Assembly: GCA_006386115.1 (NCBI GenBank)
Contig: VFIW01000115.1
Coordinates: forward strand, 1-64,000
DNA from: Globisporangium splendens
Lineage: Eukaryota; Oomycota; Peronosporomycetes; Pythiales; Pythiaceae
DNA length: 64,000 bases
Direction of reading: 5' to 3'
Below, in pieces: positions 51,333 to 61,987 of the stretch. Positions within the stretch are counted from its first letter, which is position 1, and the number at the start of each line of letters is the position of its first letter. Position numbers and translations under genes: made by a program. Below the pieces are notes generated by a model. That model did no database searches. It was not told the DNA's origin and was given only the letters and a program-made list of their open reading frames with translations.

Positions 51333-54300
51333 ATGCGACGCATGTCGTTGCCCAAGTTCTTGACCTCGTCGTCGTCCGCATCTTCTCAAGACGGTGACCA
51401 GCAGCAGAAGGAATGCGCGATCAAGGTCGTGATCCGCGTGCGGCCACTGAACGACCGTGAGTTGGTCGCCAAGACGCCCGTGACCGTCAATGTCGCGCGT
51501 ATGAGCATCCAGGTGGTCAACCCGATCGTATTTCTCGATCCGGCGTACTTGGAGGCAGTGTCGTCACCCAGCGACCTCCCGATGGCATTGACAGAGCGTG
51601 GCCTCGCTGCAGCGGTGACCGCGAGCGAGTGTCGGACGTTCCACTTTGATCGGTGTTTTGGCGTCAACAACGCGGCTGCGAATGAAACGGAGCCATTCGC
51701 GCATTCCTACGACATCGATGTCACGACACAACGTCCTAACCAAGAGCTCGTGTTTGAAGAGATCGGCCGCGAGATGATCGAGTCAGCGTTTCAAGGGTTC
51801 AATTGCACCGTGCTTGCGTACGGGCAAACTGGGAGTGGCAAGACGCACACCATGGTCGGTGAGAAGACGACGAAGGGTAAAGGACTGATCCCGCGTGTGT
51901 GTGAAGCTCTGTTCACTGCCATCGACGCCCGGCGGGAGAGCGAGCACAGTCGCGACGACGAAAGCGATAACTCGATCAGTGATGACGACAACGACAAGAT
52001 CAAGAAGACTCTGTACAATGTCCAGGTAAGAGGGACATTCCCAAGCAACACTATTCAGGCGTGGTGCCTCACACCATCCGTTTTTCGTGCGTTTGGCAGG
52101 TGAGCTATTGCGAGATTTACAAGGAGAAAGTAAACGACTTGCTGGACTCGTCGGCGGCATCGGCGCACAACAAACCACGGCCATCGCTTAACGGGATGCC
52201 TCAGCCGCCGTTGTCGCCGACGGCTAGAGCCACTGAAGGAGGTGATGGTGCTGGTACTAATGGCAGCGGCATCTCGCACCGGAAAGCAGCACTCAAAGTG
52301 CGCGAGCACCCAACGACGGGACCATTTGTCGAGGGGCTGAGCGTGCGCACCGTGGCATCGTACGCCGATATCACCGAGGAGATGCTTGCGGGCGACAAGC
52401 TGCGCAGAGTAGCCGCGACGCTCATGAACGCAGTTTCGTCGCGATCCCACGCAGTGTTCACGATCACGTTCACGCAGACGACGTTCGATCCCGTGACGCA
52501 AACGTCGCATGAAAAGGTACGTTCTCGTTCGCACCATTGCCTTCCTGTAAGTAAAAGTAATAATCAATCTCTCTTTTGTCTGTGCATCGATGTGACCGTA
52601 GACATCCAAGATCTCGATGATCGATCTGGCAGGTTCTGAGCGCGCCAATGCGTCGGGTACGAGCGGCGAGCGCCTGAAAGAAGGCGCGATGATCAACAAA
52701 AGCCTCGCGACGCTTGGCCGCGTCATCTCCGCGCTCAGCAAGTAAGTCTCGGTCGCTAAGCGTATTTCAGGTCTCGATCTCGGTGGAAGTTTAGCGAATT
52801 ACTGGTCTATTTGTGCGCATTCCCATGATACCAACACTAGGCAAGGACAAGTAGCCGAACGAGTACCCTATCGCGATAGCACACTCACGTGGCTGCTGAA
52901 AGAGAGCCTCGGCGGAAATCCCAAGGTACGTGTCATGCAGCGCTAGAACTGCTTCCTAGTTTGCTAGTGGTGCTTGAAAAGCGTACTGACAGCTGCGTAA
53001 CACCGCGTAGACGACGATGATCGCAATGATCAGCCCTTCTTCCGACGTACGTTCAATGCCATCCCTCGTCTTTACAAGTGCCGCCTTTTGACGGCGTTTC
53101 TCATGAGTAATTTGATGGTGTTTGGTTGGTTGGTTGGTTGCAGAGCTACGACGAGACGATGAGTACGCTACGCGGAATCCGCCAAGCGCGTGATCAACCG
53201 CGCCGTCGTCAATGAAGACAAGAACGCGCGCATCATTCGTCAACTGCACCAAGAGATCCAGGAGCTGCGCATAGAGCTCGAGAGAGCCAAACAGGCACGC
53301 AGTCCCGCACGGCGACGAAGCAGAAACAGTAGTGCGAGCGCTGCTGTCATCCTTCCACCGACCTCAAGTGTGACCGAGCGTGACGAGTTTCAAGCCCAAC
53401 TGCTGCAAGAGGTAGACGAACTCCGTAAGCATCGAAAACAGATGGATGAACCAGAGACCGCTCCTGCTGCTGCTGGCGCGACTCCATCACCGCCAGCAAG
53501 AGCACGTAGTCCACGACGACCTCGGGGCAGTATTCGCTTGAGCGCGACATGGCCGAGTCTCGTCAACAACTGCACGCAGTTGACGTCCGACGCCGCGCTT
53601 GCGTACACCCTGGTGGAGGGGATTACGGTGTTTGGTCGTGGCACAGGCGCTAGTAAGAAGAAGGTCGACGAGAATGGTCCTCAAGGTGTTGGTCCTTCAG
53701 ATGACGGCGTTAATGTCTGCACTGACACGGCAAAGGACGACGCCAAAGCAGCTGAAGCTCAAGAAGAAGAAATGTCTCCGTCGCCTCGAAAGAATTTGCG
53801 CAGCTGATCCCCGACGTTCTTGCGACGAAGAAAATCGTCCTCGGCGTCGTCTGCAGCCACTGCTACTGCGAAGCCATCCAGCCCCACGATGGCTCACGCG
53901 TTGCCGACTGCACCAGGGAGTGATGACAGAACCAACAGTGCACCAAGTAGCAGTTTGTCCACCGAAACCAATAGCCTAACGACACGCTTCCACCACCTCG
54001 CAGCAAGGCATGATCAAAGCGAAGACCAATTGTCGCTTCCATATGCGGAAATCGTCTGCTCACGGGACAACGCGGGCGGTTTTGGTGTTGAGAAGTACTG
54101 TGCTATCGAGCTGAAAGTTCTCGACGCGAATGTAGACGTTCGAGTAAATGGGAAGCGTCTCGGAGCGTGCGACGAAGATGGAGACGACAGCGCAGCCAAG
54201 CGCGCGGCGTTGCACCATGGCGACCTCGTCCAATTCGACGAGCGTCATGAATTTCGCGTCTATGGTAAGTGCTCTTGCTGTCGCTTTACAGACGCACTTT

Positions 54301-57300
54301 CACTGACCAGTTTGCATAATTACTTTTGATGTCAGTTCCTCGTGCAGCAGCGACAGCGCCGACGGCAGTCAATGCACCAGCACTGTTTGCTTTCGATGAA
54401 AATACAAAGCTGCACAGTACGATCGAGTGTTCAGACCCAAGTGGTAAGACGCACGATATTATTGAGAGCCTCAACGAGCTCGTCCTGGAAGCGAACGCTA
54501 TTTGCGAAAAGTGGAATCTGAACACGACGTTCACGCTAAAACATAATGATCGAATGCTGGGAGAAGAAGAGAAGAAAGAAGAACCCTGGTTGATTGTGAC
54601 GAAGCATCTCGACAGCCAGCGCTACAGCGTCGTAGAATGGCCACGTCCGATGCTGGAAGCGAAAGTGCGCTTTCTGCGCGAGTTTGCTGCATCCCTTGAA
54701 GGTGCTGAGACACTTACGATGACCAATCCAGAAGCCATTGCCACTGAGGAAGCGAAAGCAGAAGAAGAAGCCGACGAGGAGCAGCAGGAGGAGCGCCTAT
54801 CGTCGCTGGAGAGGAAGATTTCTTCATTCCGTGAGCCAGATGCAACCACGAACGCAGAGGACGTGTCGAAAGCCATCCCGCGGTTGTTCCACGGATCATC
54901 GGAGCACAGCGAAGCACAGCCACCGTCATCATCATCGTCGTCACCGACCACAAGGAGCGACCATATCTCGAAAATTATCACGCCGCCACCGCCAGTCCCG
55001 CCGCGTTGCATTCGACTGATTGGACAGGGACGAATCTACTTACCGTCTTCGTTAACGAGCAGCTTAAATGGCTCCACGATCGCTGCGGTGTTGGATGGTG
55101 CCGGCCATTCCATTGGTAAAATGTACCTGCGTTTACAGTTCACTGCTACGTCAACGGAGGAGAGACTCCAAGAGCGCCGTGCACCGTTTCTGTCACGCCG
55201 TCCGTCATTCTTCTCTTCTATAGCATCACCAGCACCACAGAAAGCCAAACCAGGTGTCCATATCATGCGCATCCACGTGGACAAGATCGTGTTTGATGTT
55301 TCGCAGCACATGGCGAGTGACGGAATCTCGCTGACGCTCAAGAAATGGTGGCAGCGATCAACCGAATTGCACGTTTCAGGCGGTGCTGGCAGCAAAACTG
55401 CAGCTACTGGTAGTGCAGGAGCGGCATCGACAGAGTCGTGGTCCACACAGAAGATCCTGCCGTTCTCAGCGAATCATCACGACCCACCAGTGGAAGGTGC
55501 TGATCAATTGAGGCTGTTTGTTGTCGATCAAGCTTTTGACACTAAGCTACCGCCAGCAGTCATGGAAAGAGAGCTGCCGGCGAGCAAGCCAAGTGGATCT
55601 GCTGAGACTGGTATTCAATCAGCAAGTTCGGGTGGTCCGCACAACTTTGTCGCGTTTGAAGTGTGGGGATACTCCCCTGAGTCTCGCGTGCTTTCACCTC
55701 CGACAGCCACCGGTGTCCCCGAGCTACCAGCAAAAACGCAGTCGAATGCAGCACACGAGACGCGGAAAATCGACTTTTACGCGTCTGCAGACATCAGGAG
55801 CGCAATCAAGATGGCATTTTCCGACCCGTGGCCGTGAAACCCGATGACACCTTGCGGCTCCATACCAACCAGCCAAGGCGCGTGAACATTCGCGTCACAC
55901 AGGCAGATCAAGAGCCGTTTGCTCTCGTGTCGATTGCGTCGGTAATGCTCTCGCCACCACTTTCAGTGAGTCATCGCACCGCGAGTCTCTCAGATCTCAC
56001 TGGTAGCGACGGTACTGGTGGAAAAGGCTCACAATGGCTTCTCTCCCCTTCTTCCACGCAAGACCGAAAGCAGCAACCGCATTTGCAGTCAGCTACCTCG
56101 ACAGCATCCGACCCAAAATGGTATCCTTTGGAGTTTCGGAGTGTTTCCGAAGTCGATTCTATCAGCCGATCGCTCTCGATCTCAGTCAAATGGGATCCAA
56201 AGCAAACTCCGCACGATGCCGAGTTTGCAGACACCGAGGGCAGTCGCAGCGTATATCGCGTTGTGCTGGCGCTCACGACCTCCTTGTCCCACGTGCCGCT
56301 TGTGATCTCAAAGAGCATCGTGACGGAGATCACGCCGGTGGCCGTATCGGCGACACGCAGATTTGCCCGCGAGCTCGAGACGACGCGAATGGCGTGGTGG
56401 GCGCGCGAGAGCTTTAGCCGCGAGTACCGGTTGGGCACGTGGTACACGGCTGACGTCTGTGTAGGCGACCCGGAGCCGCCACGTGTGCTTGGAATCGAAG
56501 CAAGTGAAGCAAAAGAGGAGATCCTCAACGACCTCCGCGGTATGATGGTGAGTGCTGTCGTCGCGGGTCATATCAAAGGCTTGCTGCGGCTCGAAAGAGT
56601 GTACGAGCTGGAACAGGTTCGACAGCAGATCCTCATCACGGCACGAGGACGCAATGTGGATCCTCTTGAGACGGACAATAACGGTGGTGTCGGACACCGA
56701 AAGTCAGACACAGCTGAGGATTGTTTGACGTTTGAACGCGTGTCCGAGTGCCTTCAGGTGCTGTTTGAGAGCAACGACGAGAACGAGCAAGCGCTTGAGG
56801 TCGCGAAGCTTCAAAGCAACCCCCAGTCGCTGTTTTTGCGTCGCAAGGCGCGAACCGAGCTGCTCTTGGGCATCCAACACGGAAACGTCGTCGATCTGAG
56901 CCCAACAGCGCATGGTTACACGGCAACAACAGGAGCTGCGGGTCCCCTGGATGATGGAAGCGAGATTGTGCCCCAGTTTGTGCCCTGGCGGGAGCTGCAC
57001 TTTGCGCATTTCGTAACTGAGCCTTCGCATCTAGCGAGTGAATCATCTGGAGGAGAAATGGCGGGGTTCCTCATGCTCTCGACTGCGTTTCAGATCGACG
57101 AAACGGCAGTGGCCGTGTTGGGTAGTCCGCGCGTGCATTTACGCTCCAAGACCGCGAAACCAGTGAGAGCGCAATGGGAACGTCGCTGGTTTGTACTCAA
57201 GCGCCCATTCCTGTATGCGTACAAGAGCTTTGCGCTCAAAGAAGAAATCGGCGTGGTCGACATCTCGAAATGCCAGCTTCTAACGCCGACAAGCAGCAAC

Positions 57301-57543
57301 CCGGCAGACCATTCCCATCCGCACCACTCCTCCTTGTCCTCCTCGTCGTCGTCTTCTCTCTCCCAAGCGGCGTCGTCAGGTTCCAGTGACGTGCTCTCTA
57401 CGATCCCGTTTAGCTTCCAACTTGTGAGTCGTGCCGGATCGAAATGCGTCGTCTGGACTTTGCAAGCGTCGACGTCTCCGGAAATGCGCGCGTGGCTCGT
57501 TGCGATCGATCCGCTCAAGATTGAAGCCGCGAAGCGGTCGTGA
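51333..57543 (+). CDS. Kinesin-3 motor with FHA and PH domains (frame broken once)
   Basis: Exons fit at 51333-52025, 52100-52516, 52602-52741, 52841-52925, 53011-53046, 53144-54264, 54336-55680 and 55791-57543. The motor has [11 protein letters not shown] (ATP loop), NAVSSRSH (switch I), DLAGSE (switch II) and [20 protein letters not shown] kinesin-3 neck ([14 protein letters not shown]), a split FHA domain and a C-terminal PH domain (~57110-57530) follow, so it should carry vesicles toward microtubule plus ends. At 53165-53178 the [11 protein letters not shown] stretch switches register; a third TACGC unit seems lost. An in-frame TGA also lies at 53805 in the low-complexity part of the FHA region, perhaps inside an unrecognised intron. 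The apparent shift near 55.8 kb is solved by an intron (55681-55790). It is either one error or a young pseudogene. Confidence 0.82.
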
Positions 57544-57745
57544 ACCCATCGGCAGGCAGCGTCGTGGTGCCTGCAGTGACGGCGTGAATAAAGAGCATAA
57601 CTGCATTCTACTCTGTCTTGCTTGCTGCCGATAGAATTAAAACGCGAATTCTCAATGCTACTTCATTGTTTGATTTATACTTATCGAATTAAGAATTGCT
57701 TTTCAATGCGGTAGGATCTTTACAGTGCTGCTGTTGCAGTGATCA

Positions 57746-58405
57746 TCATGAGCTCGAGGTAATGGCGATGCCGTACACGGACACAACGACCGACATGGTC
57801 GGGTTCTTCCGCGACACAATACACGCACCTGCACGCAATAGCCATTAACAACCTCAGTTTGCCCTCAAGTGGACTATGGCATTCACTTACCGTCGGCTTT
57901 TTCATCCCAATACGAAGAGCTACGATTTTTCCAGCACCGTATGAGCAGCCGTCATTTTCTTGCCGCAAGTAAACAGTTTGGCGTTTTCGCGACGTACCTG
58001 TGCAGCTCGAGTCCGGCGCCTTTGCGCTGGCGAACAAGACACGTGACAATGTACTTGAAGTTCTGTCGGCAAAACACAGACACCAGCACATTGTTTGCCT
58101 TTCGTCAAGACTCACAAAGGCACTTGTCACACACACGTTGATGCAGACACACACACCGTGGAGAGTTTTCGAAGATCGTCAACGCAGGATGCGGCGACGC
58201 TCGTGGTCCAGTCATTCACCTGCACGCACACCCAAAGGTTGCCACGGCGCATTTGCCTACAACACGACGCAATCACACATCATTGACATACCTTCTTGTG
58301 GTCGTACGCGTTTCCTTCGAGCGTGCTGAGCACCGCCTCTTGCACGATCTGCGCCACATCGCTCTTGAGCAACGGGAAATCGAAATCCTTCGTGTTGGGC
58401 GGCAT
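57746..58405 (-). CDS. DYNLT: Tctex-type cytoplasmic dynein light chain
   Basis: Five small exons on the minus strand, all GT-AG and in phase: 58405-58292, 58219-58157, 58062-57998, 57919-57891 and 57828-57746, giving 117 residues. Family landmarks appear in order across the junctions: SDVAQIVQEAVLSTLEG, then VNDWTTSVAASCVDDLRKL, FKYIVTCLVRQRKGAGLELH, SSSYWDEKADG and the closing beta strand VVVSVYGIAI. Length equals that of known Tctex light chains. The protein dimerises and links dynein intermediate chain to cargo. No long open frame marks this gene, because every exon is under 120 bp. It is convergent with the kinesin gene (202 bp apart) and divergent from the gene at 58593. Confidence 0.9.
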
Positions 58406-58592
58406 TCTGCCTGCAAGTATTTCAGTAGCACCACTTTCTTCTTTTCTCTCTCGAGAAAAGAGCCGTGAAGAGGCACGAAAAATACACCGCGTGTGCCGCT
58501 TCGCCTGTTCAGCTTTCGTTTCCTTTCATTGATCTCCACGGCCAATTGAGACACTGAGCCAGTAAAGTCAGTGCGTCCTCATACCTTACAAC
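58406..58592. promoter_or_regulatory. Bidirectional promoter with 9-bp inverted repeat
   Basis: Only 187 bp separate the dynein light-chain ATG (minus) from the next gene's ATG (plus), so both promoters share this region. It contains TCTTTTCTC/GAGAAAAGA around a 4-nt loop (58440-58461), near the dynein start. Confidence 0.5.
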
Positions 58593-60312
58593 ATGCACGC
58601 CATCGACTCGAACAAGAAACAAAAGACACCACACAAGAAGCGTCAACCCGCGCTGCGTGCTGTCGACGAAGCCGCGAGCAATGGCGAGGACCACGAGGTC
58701 CTTGGCGAAGAAGACGAGGACAGCAGCAGCAACACACTGTTGCTCACTCAGGACATGATCCTGCAGATGTTTGGCGGCGAACTCGATGAGTGTGCGGCAC
58801 TCCCAAGCGACCGTCAGCAGGCACATCGCAATGCCCAATACATTGTTGAGAACCAGGTGAGCGGCCATTTTTTCCGGGTCCGAGCCACTAAAAGGAGTGT
58901 GCAACACCGTCGGAGCGGATCGTGGCCGTCGCTGCGATTTCCACTGGGTGGTGGGACTCCGACAGCCAAGAGAGGCGACGATCCGTTGGCTGCACTGACG
59001 GTGCGCGACGAGGTACTCTGTGACGCCGAGACTGTGGTGGTCGTCATGTGCCAGGGCATCATCGCTGGCTTGTGCTGGGTGGACGCGCTCAACCTGAGCG
59101 CGAGCGATCGCGTACTCCGCAGCACGACAACAAAGGGCGTGTTTTCGTGCACGTACTCGGCGGTCGCCGATCGACCGCGTCAGCTATTCTTCATCTTGTT
59201 CAAATATCCTTTTGAAACTGTGAAGTATCTGCGCATGGTGCCTCTTTCTCAACAAGCTTGTAAGCTCTTTACATCAAGATCTTCGTTGATAATGAGAGTT
59301 TGTTAGGATTGGCGAAGAAGCTGAGTCGCCGGTCAAACAACGAGAGCATGGACGGAAAGGATGGAGGCAGGCTGCCGCACGAAGCCGAATTCAAAAAGCT
59401 ATCTCATTGGCTGGTGCGTTTGCAATTTCGCAATTGACTCAATCTGTGAGTGTTGTCTAAGACTCTTTGTTTTTGTGCCACAAATGGCAGCTCCTTGGTG
59501 CTGCAGCATTCACGCTCTGTGCATTGCTGACATTGTTGATCGCAGCGCCTGCCGCAACTCGACTCAGTCGCGCCTACCAACAAGACGATGAATGGTTAGT
59601 GGAGCATTCCGATCTCTTGTGTATACGCGATGAGGAATCCATCTCCTACAATTGCTGGGTTGTGCTACCGTTTCGTAGGTGTGCTGAAAACGCTGAGCGC
59701 TCGATACTGTTTGGTCGCTCCATAAGCGTACTTCGTGCAAGTGCGATTTCGAATGCAGTGTTGATGAGCGCAGCCTGGTTTTGTTCCGCACTGGTGAGAA
59801 AAAAGCCTCATTCTGTCGTCTTGAGGCGCTTGAGCAGGATGTTTGCTTACTCTGCCATTTACCCTCATTTTTGCTTTTTTCAAGCAATGCCATCTCGGCT
59901 ATTCGACGAATGCGCGTACCAGCAGACTCATGGTCGCGCTCCAGAGCTCTCACCGCCGCCAGCAAAAACGGTATGTTGCTCATGCTTCCTGGTATCGTTG
60001 TTATTTGAATGAGTGACTGGCTGCACCGTGGCTTGTAGAATGGATCACCTGCATGGGCAGAAACTCGAGCCGCTTTCAGTCGATGAGCTCAAGGATCTCA
60101 TCCACATCCACCAGGTAAACTACGTTCTACTCTACATACACAACCGTTCCTCTGTTATATCGGTGCGTCGTGGATTCTTATTCATCGGGCATCCGTCTCA
60201 AACTTTCTGTCGTAGCGCCATTGAGCCACCGAAGGCATCCTCATCACCAAGTTGCAGCTTCAACGAACTTCGCCTTCCGATAGCAACTCAAGCAAGCACG
60301 CCAACTGAAATA
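58593..60312 (+). CDS. Multi-exon membrane protein of unknown function
   Basis: The first exon opens at ATG 58593 (MHAIDSNKKQKTPHKKRQPA) and may run to ~59250. Further exon-like pieces with good splice borders lie at 59307-59413, 59491-59594 (one clear membrane helix, AAAFTLCALLTLLIAAPAA), from 59679, around 59900-59970, 60038-60116 (MDHLHGQKLEPLSVDELKDL) and about 60213-60312. The joins in the first half and at the 3' end could not all be brought into phase, so the model is approximate. The protein would have an acidic Ser-rich head, at least one membrane segment and a helical tail. No family was recognised. It may be two genes. Confidence 0.4.
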
Positions 60313-60530
60313 ACACAACACACAAAGGAGCATGTGTCAAACCATTCGGCATTTTGCATTACGGTGACCTGCGTTCTTGTGCGCAATAGTGCTGCACAAT
60401 AGATACCTTATTGACCAGCAGCTCTTCATTTCGCCATCACACGTCACAGATTTACCTTGAACATACTTTATTAGTAGCCTCTGTTTTCTTCCCCTATCTT
60501 GTCCCACATTGCACCAACAAGCCAGCAAAG

Positions 60531-61987
60531 ATGATGATCGCGAGCGCGATGCGGACGACGATGGCGCCGCTGTGGCGCCGCGGCAGCATCGTCAACGGAA
60601 AGCTCCGTGCGGCACTCGCCTCCGACCACCCGCAGGTCGTTGCGCTGTCAGCGGTATCGGCGCGCGCGTTCGCGTCGCTCGTGTCCAGCGAGTGGATTCA
60701 AGAGTGCGAATCGTTCGGGAAGAAGCTGCTGGTCGTCGACTGCGAGCAACCGGCAGCGTTCCACCGTGCGCATATCCCCAAGGCTAAGCTCTTTGGGCTC
60801 GCGTCGTCTGGGCTCAAGGTAATTTGTGTGTGAGTATGCGTGCGTGCGGGTGGATGTCCATGGTTGACACATACCCGTTATGATCGCTTCTCTCTGTCGC
60901 ACAGGATCCAACCCCCAATGAGACGGGAGTGCTCGGCGAGAGCTACTTTCTGCAGGTGCTGGACTTGCTCCAAGTAGAGGAAGACGCGACGCTCGTGTTT
61001 TACGACGATGACTTTGGTCTGGTACGGATGCCAATGCTGCACTTGATTTGGTGTTTGCGACTTTGTGCACGTGGTATTTATTGATTTATTGCCTTTTATG
61101 TTAGAAATCGACGCGAATGTGGTGGGTCTTTCTCCACTACGGCTTTCCAAAGGAGCAGCTCAAGGTATGTCCCTGTTAGATTTATCATTGCTGGCAGCAC
61201 ACGAGTGTGTTGACGGTTCACAAGGTTTTCCCAAGCGTGCTCACGTGGACTTCGACCTCTATTGCGGCTGCCTAGGTTCTGAACGGAGGTTGGAAGCAGT
61301 GGGTCGCTGACGCTCACCCAGTTGAGACTGGAGACGGCCAAGACCTTCCTGTGACGGCACCACTGTGGAAGTAAGTGTGTGTGAGAGAGAGCAAAACTCA
61401 AAATTTGGAGCTGCTGACAGTTGCTGCTGTGAATGCTGACACGGTTGGCGGTGCATTTTGTGTGTGTGTGTGTGTGTCACAGTCACCTTGAGGAGACACA
61501 TGCACTCGTCGGTCTCGATGTTGTGAAACAAGGTCTCGCGGATGGCAGCGCGCAGTTCGTGGATGCGCGAACGCCTGCCGAGCACACTGGCCAGAACCCC
61601 AATGGGAACGCCCGCGCAGGTACATCCACTCATATCGACGCTGTAGGACCAACGCGTGGCCTACAGCGAGTCATGTTTCTGATTGCGCATTGTTCTCTTT
61701 GTTTCCTGTGCGTAGGTCATGTGCCTGGTGCCGTGAACTTTGATTGGATCAACGCCGTGGATCGTGCCCAGAACGGACGATTTAAGTCCAAGAGCGAACT
61801 GGACGCCGTGTTCACGGATGTGTTTAAGCTCGACAAGGACAAGCCCGTGATCACATACTGCCAGCGAGGCATCCGCGCGGCCCACACCGCGTTCGTGCTT
61901 TCAGAAGTGCTCGAGTACCCAGATGTGAAGATCTACGAAAATTCGATGCTGGAGTACTTGAACCGCGCCGACACGAAGGTGGCGTAG
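60531..61987 (+). CDS. Two-domain thiosulfate/3-mercaptopyruvate sulfurtransferase
   Basis: Six exons in phase: 60531-60818, 60905-61021, 61105-61164, 61276-61370, 61483-61619 and 61716-61987, giving 322 residues. Two rhodanese domains are present: an N-terminal one with WIQECESFGKKLLVVDCE and HIPKAKLFGL, and a C-terminal one with QFVDARTPAEH, GHVPGAVNFDW and the active-site loop YCQRGIRAAH, whose Cys would carry the sulfur. Such enzymes move sulfur from thiosulfate or mercaptopyruvate to acceptors such as cyanide or thiols. The first ~50 residues are Arg/Ala-rich without acids for a long stretch, fitting a mitochondrial targeting peptide. Intron 5 has lengthened (GT)n, 61459-61478. The active loop CQRGIR is closer to thiosulfate-type than to CGSGVT mercaptopyruvate-type enzymes. 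Confidence 0.88.
61459..61478. repeat. (GT)n microsatellite in sulfurtransferase intron 5
   Basis: A TG repeat of about 20 bp lies directly before the CACAG acceptor, acting as part of its pyrimidine/T-rich tract. Likely length-variable. Confidence 0.7.

Noticed and set aside
55800..55840. Apparent second frameshift in the kinesin
   Set aside because: An intron at 55681-55790 (GTCTCG...CTGCAG) joins the two frames in phase and preserves the expected [10 protein letters not shown] stretch.
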